Source: Pelagibacteraceae bacterium AG-426-I15
GTDB lineage: Bacteria; Pseudomonadota; Alphaproteobacteria; Pelagibacterales; Pelagibacteraceae
Assembly (NCBI GenBank): GCA_003213135.1
Contig: QCNT01000002.1
Location: 1 to 64,000, forward strand
Direction of reading: 5' to 3'
Length of the DNA: 64,000 bases
Below are positions 1 to 6,546 of this stretch, piece after piece (the stretch's first letter is position 1; every line of letters begins with the position of its first letter). The notes under the pieces were generated by a model. The model had not been told where the DNA came from, searched no databases, and saw only the letters and a program-made list of their open reading frames with translations. The position numbers and the translations under genes were made by a program.

Positions 1-35
1 AGAGTTAAAAGGTTAATTTTTAGTTATTGTTATTT

Positions 36-158
36 ATGGAAATTACTGTCAATTTAATTATTGTTTTCTACCTTGTCTTCTATCTATTACGTCCAACCTC
101 TAAGGACGAACTTAAGAGATTTAATAAAAAAGACAATTGGTCGAATATGGGTTTTTAG
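36..158 (+). CDS. Small hydrophobic ORF of 40 residues, unknown
   Basis: ATG at 36 opens a 40-codon frame ending in TAG at 156-158. The first half (LIIVFYLVFYLL) is one hydrophobic segment followed by a charged tail rich in K, D and N, as in a single-pass small membrane protein. It lies in the same reading frame as the cupredoxin that starts 12 bases after its stop, so one codon change would fuse them. I do not recognise the family. It may be a real small protein or the remnant of an older N-terminus of the cupredoxin. Confidence 0.35.
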   Translation: MEITVNLIIVFYLVFYLLRPTSKDELKRFNKKDNWSNMGF

Positions 159-170
159 AAATTTAGTGGT

Positions 171-629
171 TTGCCTTTAGCGGGCCCAATGAAAATGATC
201 GGCGAAAAAGGAAAACCTTCCGAGGTAACAAGGACTATCACTATTAAGATGCACGATAATTATTATGAACCTTCAGAAATAAAAGTAAAAAAAGACGAAA
301 CAATTAAATTTATAGTTTTAAATGTTGGGGAACTAGTGCACGAGTTTAATATTGCAACAAAAGAAATGCATATAAAACATCAGCCTGAAATGATGATGTT
401 AGTTGAAAATGAAATTTTATTATCAGATAAAGTTGATAAAGAAAAAATGAAACAGATGGCTAAAAAAAATCCATCAATGGGACACCACCATTCAAATAGT
501 GTTTTGCTTTCACCTGGTGAAAAAGGTCAATTAGTATGGAAATTTAGTAACAAAGCTAAAATAGAAGCAGCTTGCAACGTGCCGGGACATTATGAAGTTG
601 GTATGATTGCTAAAATAAGCGAGATCTAA
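171..629 (+). CDS. Cupredoxin-like copper-binding protein, no visible signal peptide
   Basis: A plastocyanin/azurin-like electron carrier or copper-binding protein. With the TTG start at 171, the type 1 copper ligand set is visible as H57 (ELVHEFNIA) and C135, H140, M145 (CNVPGHYEVGM). A Met/His-rich loop (residues 66-107, including HHH at 105-107) lies between the two halves and could bind more copper. Cupredoxins normally act in the periplasm, yet neither the TTG start nor the ATG at 189 gives a signal peptide, and an in-frame TAG lies at 156-158. Either the export signal is lost, or the true start is not recognised. The family call is firm; the start and location are not. Confidence 0.75.
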   Translation: MPLAGPMKMIGEKGKPSEVTRTITIKMHDNYYEPSEIKVKKDETIKFIVLNVGELVHEFNIATKEMHIKHQPEMMMLVENEILLSDKVDKEKMKQMAKKNPSMGHHHSNSVLLSPGEKGQLVWKFSNKAKIEAACNVPGHYEVGMIAKISEI

Positions 630-640
630 TTTATTTATTA

Positions 641-823
641 ATGAACCCAACAGATATTTTATTAAGTATAGCTATAGTCGGTATATACACGATAATTTAT
701 ATATACCTACAATCACAATTTAAAAATGATAAAATTAGACTTAAACTGTTTGGAAAGGGCTTTGTTTACGCAACAATAATTACTGGAATTCTTTACTACT
801 TAATTAAATTTATAGCCTCTTAG
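641..823 (+). CDS. Small two-helix membrane protein, unknown
   Basis: Sixty residues with two hydrophobic stretches (about 6-24 and 41-58) separated by a short basic loop (KNDKIRLKLFGK), so probably a hairpin in the inner membrane. It starts 11 bases after the cupredoxin stop and is likely co-transcribed with it. Its TAG stop shares the tetranucleotide TTAG (820-823) with the stop of the convergent prpE. I do not recognise a family; the neighbourhood hints at copper or respiratory work, but that is only inference. Confidence 0.6.
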   Translation: MNPTDILLSIAIVGIYTIIYIYLQSQFKNDKIRLKLFGKGFVYATIITGILYYLIKFIAS

Positions 824-2718
824 CTTTTTAAAATATTATTATCTTTAAGATCTTTTTTAATCTCATCCAATATTGCCGGATCATCGATTGTTGGTGGTAC
901 TTTGTATGTTTCTCCATCTGCAATCTTTCTAACAGTACCTCTTAAAACTTTTCCCGATCTTGTTTTGGGCAATCTTTTAACAACAATGGCCAATTTGAAA
1001 GCAGCAACAGGCCCAACTTTTTCTCTTACAAGTGCCACACATTCTTTAGTTATTTCTTTGTTATCTCTATCAACGCCTGCTTTTAAAGCTATTAATCCAA
1101 TTGGTAGTTGACCTTTTAATTTATCGGCTATTCCTATGACAGCACACTCTGCAACATTTTTATGTTCTGCTAAAACTTCTTCAATGGCTCCTGTAGACAA
1201 TCTATGACCAGCTACATTAATAATGTCATCTGTTCTAGACATAATCCAAACATAACCATCTTCATCTATATGTCCCGCATCATATGTTTGGTAATAACCC
1301 TCATATGTTGACATATAAACTTTTTTATATCTTTGATCTGCATTCCATAAAGTTGGAAAAGTTCCTGGAGGTAACGGCAGTTTTACAACAATGTCACCCA
1401 TCTGACCTGGCTTGTTTTCTTTACCATCACTATTAAGAACTTTTAGATCATAACCGGGAACTGGTTTAAATGCAGAACCGTATTTAATTGGAAATTTTTC
1501 TATTCCCGCACAGTTAGCACTTATAGCCCAACTTGTTTCTGTTTGCCACCAGTGATCTATCACAGGTGCTTTAGAAAGTTTTTCAAACCATTTGATTGTA
1601 TCTGGATCGGCACGTTCTCCAGCCAAAAACAAGGTATCAAATTTTGATAAATCATATTTTTTAAAGAATTTTCCATCAGGATCCTCTTTTTTGATTGCTC
1701 TTATAGCTGTAGGAGCCGTAAACAAAGACTTTACCTTATATTCTGATATTATTTTCCAAAAAATACCTGCGTCAGGAGTACCCACCGGCTTTCCTTCAAA
1801 TAAAATAGTTGTACAACCGTAAAATAGGGGAGCATAAACAATATACGAGTGACCAACTATCCATCCAATATCGCTTGCAGACCACCAAACATCATCTTGA
1901 TCTATGTTATAAATATTTTTCATAGTCCATTTTAAAGCCACTATGTGTCCTCCAATGTCTCTAACTATTCCTTTAGGAGTTCCTGTTGTTCCAGACGTGT
2001 AAAGTATGTAAGCATAATCATTTGCATTCATTTTTTCACATTCCGCAGGTTTAGCTCCTTTTAAAACTTCTATCCAATCAATATCTCTCTCAGGATCAAG
2101 CTCGGCTTTATCTTTTTCTCTTTGCCAAATAATACATTTTTTTGGTTTGTGATTTGCTATCTCAATAGCTTTATTTAAAAGCGGTTTGTAATGAACAGTT
2201 CTTCCAGGTTCATACCCACATGAAGCAGAAATAATTATTTTTGCTTTTGAGTCATCAATTCTACTTGCTAATTCGTTAGCTGCAAAACCACCAAATACAA
2301 CTGAATGAATTGCTCCGATTCTTCCACATGCTAACATAGCAATAACCGCCTGAGGTATCATGGGCATATAAATTATAACTCTATCTCCTTTTTTAATCCC
2401 CTGATTTTTCAGTGCTCCGGCAAAAATTGAGACTTTTTCTTTTAAGTCCTTGTAAGACAATTTGTATTTTGTACCTGTGATAGGGCTATCATAAATAATA
2501 GCGGTTTTATCGCCTCGACCATTGTCAACATGTACATCTATAGCGTTGTAACATGTATTCGTAACGCCATCTTCAAACCATTTATAAAAAGGGGGATTTG
2601 AAGAATTTAGAATCTTCGAGGGTTTTTTGTACCAAAAAATATCTTTAGATACTGTTTTCCAAAAACTCTCTCTATTTTGAATAGACGAATCATAGGTTTT
2701 TTTGTAATTTTTAGACAA
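820..2718 (-). CDS. prpE: Propionyl-CoA synthetase (AMP-forming acyl-CoA ligase)
   Basis: Activates propionate (perhaps acetate) to the CoA ester by an adenylate. At 632 residues it has the normal length for acetyl/propionyl-CoA synthetases. The ATP/AMP signature TSGTTGTPKG is at residues 241-250, followed by IVRDIGGH, a form typical of PrpE rather than Acs. The C-terminal PKTRSGKVLRG holds the catalytic lysine (K590) that Pat-type acetyltransferases modify. The start is TTG at 2718, with an AAAGGGAG ribosome-binding site upstream. It stands alone, divergent from proteorhodopsin, with no prp cycle genes beside it. Specificity (propionate over acetate) rests on motif recall. Confidence 0.88.
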   Translation of the reverse strand: MSKNYKKTYDSSIQNRESFWKTVSKDIFWYKKPSKILNSSNPPFYKWFEDGVTNTCYNAIDVHVDNGRGDKTAIIYDSPITGTKYKLSYKDLKEKVSIFAGALKNQGIKKGDRVIIYMPMIPQAVIAMLACGRIGAIHSVVFGGFAANELASRIDDSKAKIIISASCGYEPGRTVHYKPLLNKAIEIANHKPKKCIIWQREKDKAELDPERDIDWIEVLKGAKPAECEKMNANDYAYILYTSGTTGTPKGIVRDIGGHIVALKWTMKNIYNIDQDDVWWSASDIGWIVGHSYIVYAPLFYGCTTILFEGKPVGTPDAGIFWKIISEYKVKSLFTAPTAIRAIKKEDPDGKFFKKYDLSKFDTLFLAGERADPDTIKWFEKLSKAPVIDHWWQTETSWAISANCAGIEKFPIKYGSAFKPVPGYDLKVLNSDGKENKPGQMGDIVVKLPLPPGTFPTLWNADQRYKKVYMSTYEGYYQTYDAGHIDEDGYVWIMSRTDDIINVAGHRLSTGAIEEVLAEHKNVAECAVIGIADKLKGQLPIGLIALKAGVDRDNKEITKECVALVREKVGPVAAFKLAIVVKRLPKTRSGKVLRGTVRKIADGETYKVPPTIDDPAILDEIKKDLKDNNILKS

Positions 2719-2752
2719 TTCAGATACTCCCTTTTAACCCGATTTAAACACT

Positions 2753-2782
2753 ATTATCCCCAAAAAAAAACTAAAAAGTCAA
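2753..2782 (-). promoter_or_regulatory. Probable sigma70-type promoter of prpE
   Basis: Read on the minus strand, TTGACT (complement of 2777-2782) is followed after 18 bases by GATAAT (complement of 2753-2758), each one mismatch from consensus. Transcription would begin about 25-30 bases before the TTG start of prpE. The T9 run in the spacer is a possible curvature or slippage tract. Confidence 0.5.
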
Positions 2783-2880
2783 TAAAATCAACACTTTTTA
2801 TTAAAGAAAAAGCTTCAAATTAACTTTTTTTTTCGGTACCGTCGCGGATATTCAAGGTGAGGGAGATAACTTGTCTTGAG

Positions 2881-2896
2881 TGTTTAAATTTAAACA
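2881..2896. promoter_or_regulatory. Perfect 16-bp palindrome upstream of proteorhodopsin
   Basis: TGTTTAAATTTAAACA is its own reverse complement and ends 29 bases before the proteorhodopsin ATG. It could be an operator for a dimeric regulator or a hairpin in the leader. Its AT-only core in an AT-rich genome means chance is not excluded. Confidence 0.3.
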
Positions 2897-2925
2897 AAAG
2901 AAAACTAAACGAAAGGGAGGTTTTC

Positions 2926-3696
2926 ATGAAAAAACTAAGCATGATAGCGCTAGCTGCTCTTGCCTTTATAGGTATTACGAGCTCTGCTAATGCTGCTACT
3001 GCCATTTTAGCTACTGACGATTTCGTAGGAATTACGTTTTGGTTAGTATCTATGGGTATGTTAGCGGGTGCTGTATTCTTCTTCTTAGAAAGAAATACAG
3101 TTGCTGCATCGTGGAGAACATCTGTAACTGTAGCTGGATTAATTCAGTTCGTAGCATTTGTTCACTACGTTTACATGAGAGACATCTGGGTAAGTACAGG
3201 TGAAACACCAACAGTATACAGATATATTGACTGGTTAATTACCGTTCCTATGCAGATTGTTGAATTCTATTTAATCTTAGCTGCTGTTAGAAAAGTTCCA
3301 ACTTCAATGTTTTGGAGACTACTAATAGCTTCAATAGTAATGTTAGTCGGTGGATATTTAGGTGAAGCCGGTTACATCCAAGAATTTGTCGGTTTCATAA
3401 TTGGAATGGCAGGTTGGATATACATTCTATTTGAAATCTTTTCTGGTGAAGCTGGAAGAGCTGCTGCGAAGGGTGGTAACAGAGCTGTTGCTACGTGTTT
3501 CGGCGCTATGAGAATGATAGTTACAATTGGTTGGGCAATTTACCCATTAGGTTACGTATTTGGTTACCTAGCTGGTGGAATTGACTCTAACACGTTGAAC
3601 ATCATCTATAACTTAGCTGACTTCGTTAACAAATTAGCATTTGGTCTAGTTATCTGGGCTGCTGCTATGCAGAATACTTCTCTATCAAAAAGATAG
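2926..3696 (+). CDS. Proteorhodopsin, blue-absorbing type (light-driven proton pump)
   Basis: A 256-residue type I rhodopsin of the inner membrane that pumps protons outward with retinal bound to K236 (DFVNKLAF in helix G). In the helix C motif, D102, T106 and E113 are proton acceptor, Thr and donor (D97/T101/E108 in the standard GPR numbering), and H80 is the acceptor's partner (H75). The tuning position is Gln (Q110, equal to 105), which in characterised proteins gives blue absorption. Residues 1-23 are a cleavable signal peptide (ITSSANA). I start at ATG 2926 because GGGAGG lies 5 bases upstream and the signal peptide begins there; an in-frame ATG at 2857 would add 23 unrelated residues. 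Confidence 0.97.
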   Translation: MKKLSMIALAALAFIGITSSANAATAILATDDFVGITFWLVSMGMLAGAVFFFLERNTVAASWRTSVTVAGLIQFVAFVHYVYMRDIWVSTGETPTVYRYIDWLITVPMQIVEFYLILAAVRKVPTSMFWRLLIASIVMLVGGYLGEAGYIQEFVGFIIGMAGWIYILFEIFSGEAGRAAAKGGNRAVATCFGAMRMIVTIGWAIYPLGYVFGYLAGGIDSNTLNIIYNLADFVNKLAFGLVIWAAAMQNTSLSKR

Positions 3697-3715
3697 TATA
3701 AGTAGCTAATTATTT

Positions 3716-3753
3716 AAAATAGGGCGAGTTTTACGACTTGCCCTATTTTTTTT
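3716..3753 (+). terminator. Rho-independent terminator after proteorhodopsin
   Basis: A 12-bp stem (3718-3729 with 3736-3747, one G-T wobble) closes a 6-base loop and is followed by a run of T to 3753. It lies between proteorhodopsin and the ferredoxin genes only 18 bases further on, so ferredoxin expression probably depends on readthrough or on a promoter inside this short gap. Confidence 0.88.
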
Positions 3754-3771
3754 ACGCCCTATATTAATTAA

Positions 3772-4092
3772 ATGCCCAAAATCACTTATATCGACTCTTC
3801 AGGAAATCAAAAAACTATAGAGGTTGAAATTGGTCTTACAGTAATGGAGGGCGCAATTCAAAACAATGTAACAGGAATTGACGCAGATTGTGGAGGCGGA
3901 ATGTCCTGCGCTACCTGCCATGTTTATGTCAAAGAAGAATGGTTAAATAAATTACCCAAAGCAGAGGATGCAGAACAAGATATGATTGATATGGCGTTTC
4001 AACCCCAAAAAAATAGTAGATTGAGCTGTCAAATTACAGTAACAGAAAATTTAGACGGTTTGACTGTTACAACACCGGAAAAACAAAATTAG
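3772..4092 (+). CDS. [2Fe-2S] ferredoxin, adrenodoxin/Isc type, first copy
   Basis: A soluble one-electron carrier of 106 residues. The cluster ligands are C40, C46, C49 (C-x5-C-x2-C in DCGGGMSCATC) and C86 (RLSCQI), the vertebrate/ISC-type pattern. It is first in a tight run (ferredoxin, ferredoxin, reductase, GST) with zero to a few bases between genes. The adjacent reductase probably supplies its electrons; the final acceptor cannot be read from the sequence. The next gene is a clear tandem paralogue with the same MPKIT start and TVTTPEKQ-like end. Confidence 0.93.
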   Translation: MPKITYIDSSGNQKTIEVEIGLTVMEGAIQNNVTGIDADCGGGMSCATCHVYVKEEWLNKLPKAEDAEQDMIDMAFQPQKNSRLSCQITVTENLDGLTVTTPEKQN

Positions 4093-4422
4093 ATGCCAAA
4101 GATAACTTTTATAGATTACAAAGGAAACAAAAAAACTATTGATGCATCAACTGGTACATCTCTAATGGAGGCAGCGGATGGCCAAGGTATTCCAGGTATT
4201 TTAGCAGATTGCGGTGGAGCAATGGCTTGTGCTACTTGCCACGTATTTGTCGACGATAGTTGGTTTGAAAAATTACCAAAAAAAACAGAAGACGAACAAG
4301 GCATGATAAACCAACATGCAATAAAACCAAATAGCAAAAGTCGGTTAAGTTGCCAAATAGAGGTGACAGATGATTTAGACGGGCTAATTGTGACTACACC
4401 GGAAAAACAAGTTGATTTTTAA
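4093..4422 (+). CDS. [2Fe-2S] ferredoxin, second tandem copy
   Basis: A tandem paralogue of the preceding ferredoxin, 109 residues with ligands C40, C46, C49 and C87 (DCGGAMACATC, RLSCQI). Its ATG follows the first copy's TAG directly, and its stop abuts the reductase ATG, so the three are surely translated from one message. About half of the residues match the first copy by eye, with differences mainly in the loop after the first Cys cluster and in residues 60-83, where partner recognition is likely. Two copies suggest divided partners or redox potentials. Confidence 0.93.
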   Translation: MPKITFIDYKGNKKTIDASTGTSLMEAADGQGIPGILADCGGAMACATCHVFVDDSWFEKLPKKTEDEQGMINQHAIKPNSKSRLSCQIEVTDDLDGLIVTTPEKQVDF

Positions 4423-5439
4423 ATGATTAATACAGACGCAGTGATAATAGGAGCGGGACCAGTTGGTTTATTTGTTATTCATCAACTTGGTATTAAAGGT
4501 TTAAAAACAGAAGTTATTGACAACTTAGATAAAGCGGGAGGTCAATGTATAGAACTTTATCCTGATAAACCGATTTATGATATTCCGGGGATACCTTCGT
4601 GTACAGGAAAAGAACTCACCGATAAATTAATTGAGCAAATCAAACCCTTTAAAAGCAACTTTCATTTAAATGAGAGAGTAGAAGAAGTAAAGCAAGAAGA
4701 GGATTTTTGGATCTTAAAAACAAACAAAGGAAAAACTTTTAAATCAAAAAATGTAGTTATAGCTGGCGGAGTGGGATCGTTCGAACCTAGAAAATTATCA
4801 ATAAAAGGATCTGAAAAATATGAAGGGAAAAGCCTTTTCTATTCTGTTTCTGATAAAACAAAGTTTAAAAATAAGAAGATTTCAATTTTTGGAGGAGGAG
4901 ACTCGGCATTGGATTGGGCACTAGAATTATCAAAAATTTCCAAAGTCACAATAATTCATAGAAGGGATGAGTTTAGAGGCGCCCCTCACACCTTGTCAGA
5001 ATTAAAAAAATTAGAAAAATTAGGAAAAGTATCTATTAAGACCAAATATCAAATAGACAGCATTGAAGGTGACAAAAATATAAAATCTATAATTATTAAA
5101 AGTGACGATGACAAAAAAATGAAAATAGATACAGATTACATTTTAAGCTTTTTTGGATTAATTATGAAATTAGGCCCGATTGCTGAATGGGGGCTTAATA
5201 TGGATAAGAAAGTTATAAACGTAAATACTAATAATTTTCAAACAAACAAAAAAGGTATATTTGCTATAGGGGATATTTGCAGTTATCCAGGAAAGCTGAA
5301 ACTTATTTTATCTGGGTTTCATGAGGGGGCCTTAGCCTCTGTCGAATGTTTTAAGAGAGCTCGACCAAATGAAAAGTATAGATTTGAATTTACGACATCA
5401 TCCAAGCAAATACATGAACGTTTGGGTCTAAAAAAGTGA
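4423..5439 (+). CDS. Ferredoxin-NADP+ reductase, thioredoxin-reductase-like (type 2)
   Basis: A flavoprotein of 338 residues that passes electrons between NADPH and ferredoxin. The FAD-binding GAGPVG motif is at residues 8-13 and the NADPH-binding GGGDSALDWA motif near residue 155. The CxxC redox pair of true thioredoxin reductases is absent from the NADPH domain, as in the YumC/Chlorobium FNR family. The C-terminal AIGDIC region is the FAD-contacting motif. It sits directly after two ferredoxins, which supports the reductase role over thioredoxin reductase. Its TGA overlaps the GTG start of the following gene. Confidence 0.9.
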   Translation: MINTDAVIIGAGPVGLFVIHQLGIKGLKTEVIDNLDKAGGQCIELYPDKPIYDIPGIPSCTGKELTDKLIEQIKPFKSNFHLNERVEEVKQEEDFWILKTNKGKTFKSKNVVIAGGVGSFEPRKLSIKGSEKYEGKSLFYSVSDKTKFKNKKISIFGGGDSALDWALELSKISKVTIIHRRDEFRGAPHTLSELKKLEKLGKVSIKTKYQIDSIEGDKNIKSIIIKSDDDKKMKIDTDYILSFFGLIMKLGPIAEWGLNMDKKVINVNTNNFQTNKKGIFAIGDICSYPGKLKLILSGFHEGALASVECFKRARPNEKYRFEFTTSSKQIHERLGLKK

Positions 5440-6059
5440 TTGAGCTATTAACGGCAAATACACCAAATGGAAAAAAAATTTCTATTATGTTAGAGGAGAT
5501 TAAATTCGATTATAAAATTACGAAAGTTTATATAAACAAAGGTGAACAATTCGAACCAAAATTTAGATCCTTAAGTCCTTTTAGCAAAATCCCAGTTATT
5601 ATAGATCACGATAATAATGTCTCAATGTTCGAGTCGGGAGCTATATTGATGTATTTGGGTGATAAAAGTAAAAAATTTTATCCAGAAAAAAATAGAAATT
5701 TAATAAATCAATGGTTGATGGGACAGATGGCTTATGTTGGACCATTGTTGGGACAACACCACCAATTCCATCACTATAACCCTGGCAAAAGTGATTGGGG
5801 GGAAGACAGGTATTTCAAAATAGCGAAGTCAATTTATAAAGATTTAGATGAAAGATTAGAGAAAAATGAATTTTTAGCTAAAGATTATTCAATCGCAGAT
5901 ATTGCTACTTTTCCATGGATTGCACGACACGATTGGCACGACATTGGTCTAAAAAATTTTAAAAATTTAACCAGATGGTATAAAACGATTTCAAATAGAG
6001 AAGCAGTAATTAAAGGCTACGATCTTTTAAAAAGAGATGAAAAAATTCCACCACCTTAA
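5436..6059 (+). CDS. Glutathione S-transferase family protein (YfcG/YghU-like)
   Basis: A cytosolic GST of 207 residues. The N-terminal thioredoxin-fold has TPNGKKI at residues 9-15, resembling the TPN motif of the Nu-class disulfide-bond oxidoreductases YfcG and YghU, and the FESGAI motif that binds glutathione. The C-terminal helical domain includes YSIADIATFPW, the usual GST N-capping box. The GTG start at 5436 overlaps the reductase stop by 4 bases, so it belongs to the ferredoxin operon, suggesting a link to redox protection. The substrate is unknown. Confidence 0.85.
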   Translation: MIELLTANTPNGKKISIMLEEIKFDYKITKVYINKGEQFEPKFRSLSPFSKIPVIIDHDNNVSMFESGAILMYLGDKSKKFYPEKNRNLINQWLMGQMAYVGPLLGQHHQFHHYNPGKSDWGEDRYFKIAKSIYKDLDERLEKNEFLAKDYSIADIATFPWIARHDWHDIGLKNFKNLTRWYKTISNREAVIKGYDLLKRDEKIPPP

Positions 6060-6475
6060 TTATCTATATAGATTTTTTCTTTTTTCTCATGTCTCTCTTG
6101 GGCCTCAATACAGAGAGTAGCAATAGGTCTCGCTATCAATCTAGGTAATCCGATAGGCTCACCAGTTTCTTCACAATAACCATACGTACCATCTTTAATT
6201 TTTTTTAACGCATGATCTATTTTGCTTATAAGCTTTCTTCTTCTATTGGATGCTCGCAACTCTACAGTCTTTTCAGTCTGAGATGATGCTTGATCAACAA
6301 TATCAGCTGATGAAACATTGTCATCAAGGTTATTTAATATTACATTTTCATTATTTGATTTTACAATTTCTTTTCTCCAGCTTGAAAGTCTTTCAGAAAA
6401 GTATTTTTTGTGCTTTATGCACATATATTTTTCTTTTTTATTGGGAGTATATTTTTTAACTACCTTTTTTGGCAT
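6056..6475 (-). CDS. dksA: DksA/TraR-family RNA polymerase-binding regulator
   Basis: A 139-residue DksA-type protein that would enter the RNA polymerase secondary channel and tune promoters with ppGpp. A central coiled coil (about residues 22-95) leads to the globular end YGYCEETGEPIG...ATLCIEAQERHE. Only two of the four zinc cysteines of E. coli DksA remain (C101, C122); the partners are T104 and A125, a form common in Alphaproteobacteria. It is convergent with the GST gene, sharing TTAA as both stops. The function is inferred from the family. Confidence 0.88.
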   Translation of the reverse strand: MPKKVVKKYTPNKKEKYMCIKHKKYFSERLSSWRKEIVKSNNENVILNNLDDNVSSADIVDQASSQTEKTVELRASNRRRKLISKIDHALKKIKDGTYGYCEETGEPIGLPRLIARPIATLCIEAQERHEKKEKIYIDN

Positions 6476-6546
6476 ATTTAAAAAATCGAAGTATATAAAC
6501 GTTTATAATTGTGTCAATATAATTTACATTCAGGGTTAGTGAATTT

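Noticed and set aside
2857-2925. Longer proteorhodopsin start at ATG 2857, adding 23 residues
   Set aside because: It would put charged residues before a clear signal peptide and it lacks the strong GGGAGG site that precedes ATG 2926. The palindrome would also fall inside the gene.
4423-5439. Thioredoxin reductase
   Set aside because: No CxxC in the NADPH domain, and two ferredoxins directly upstream; the type 2 ferredoxin reductase fits better.
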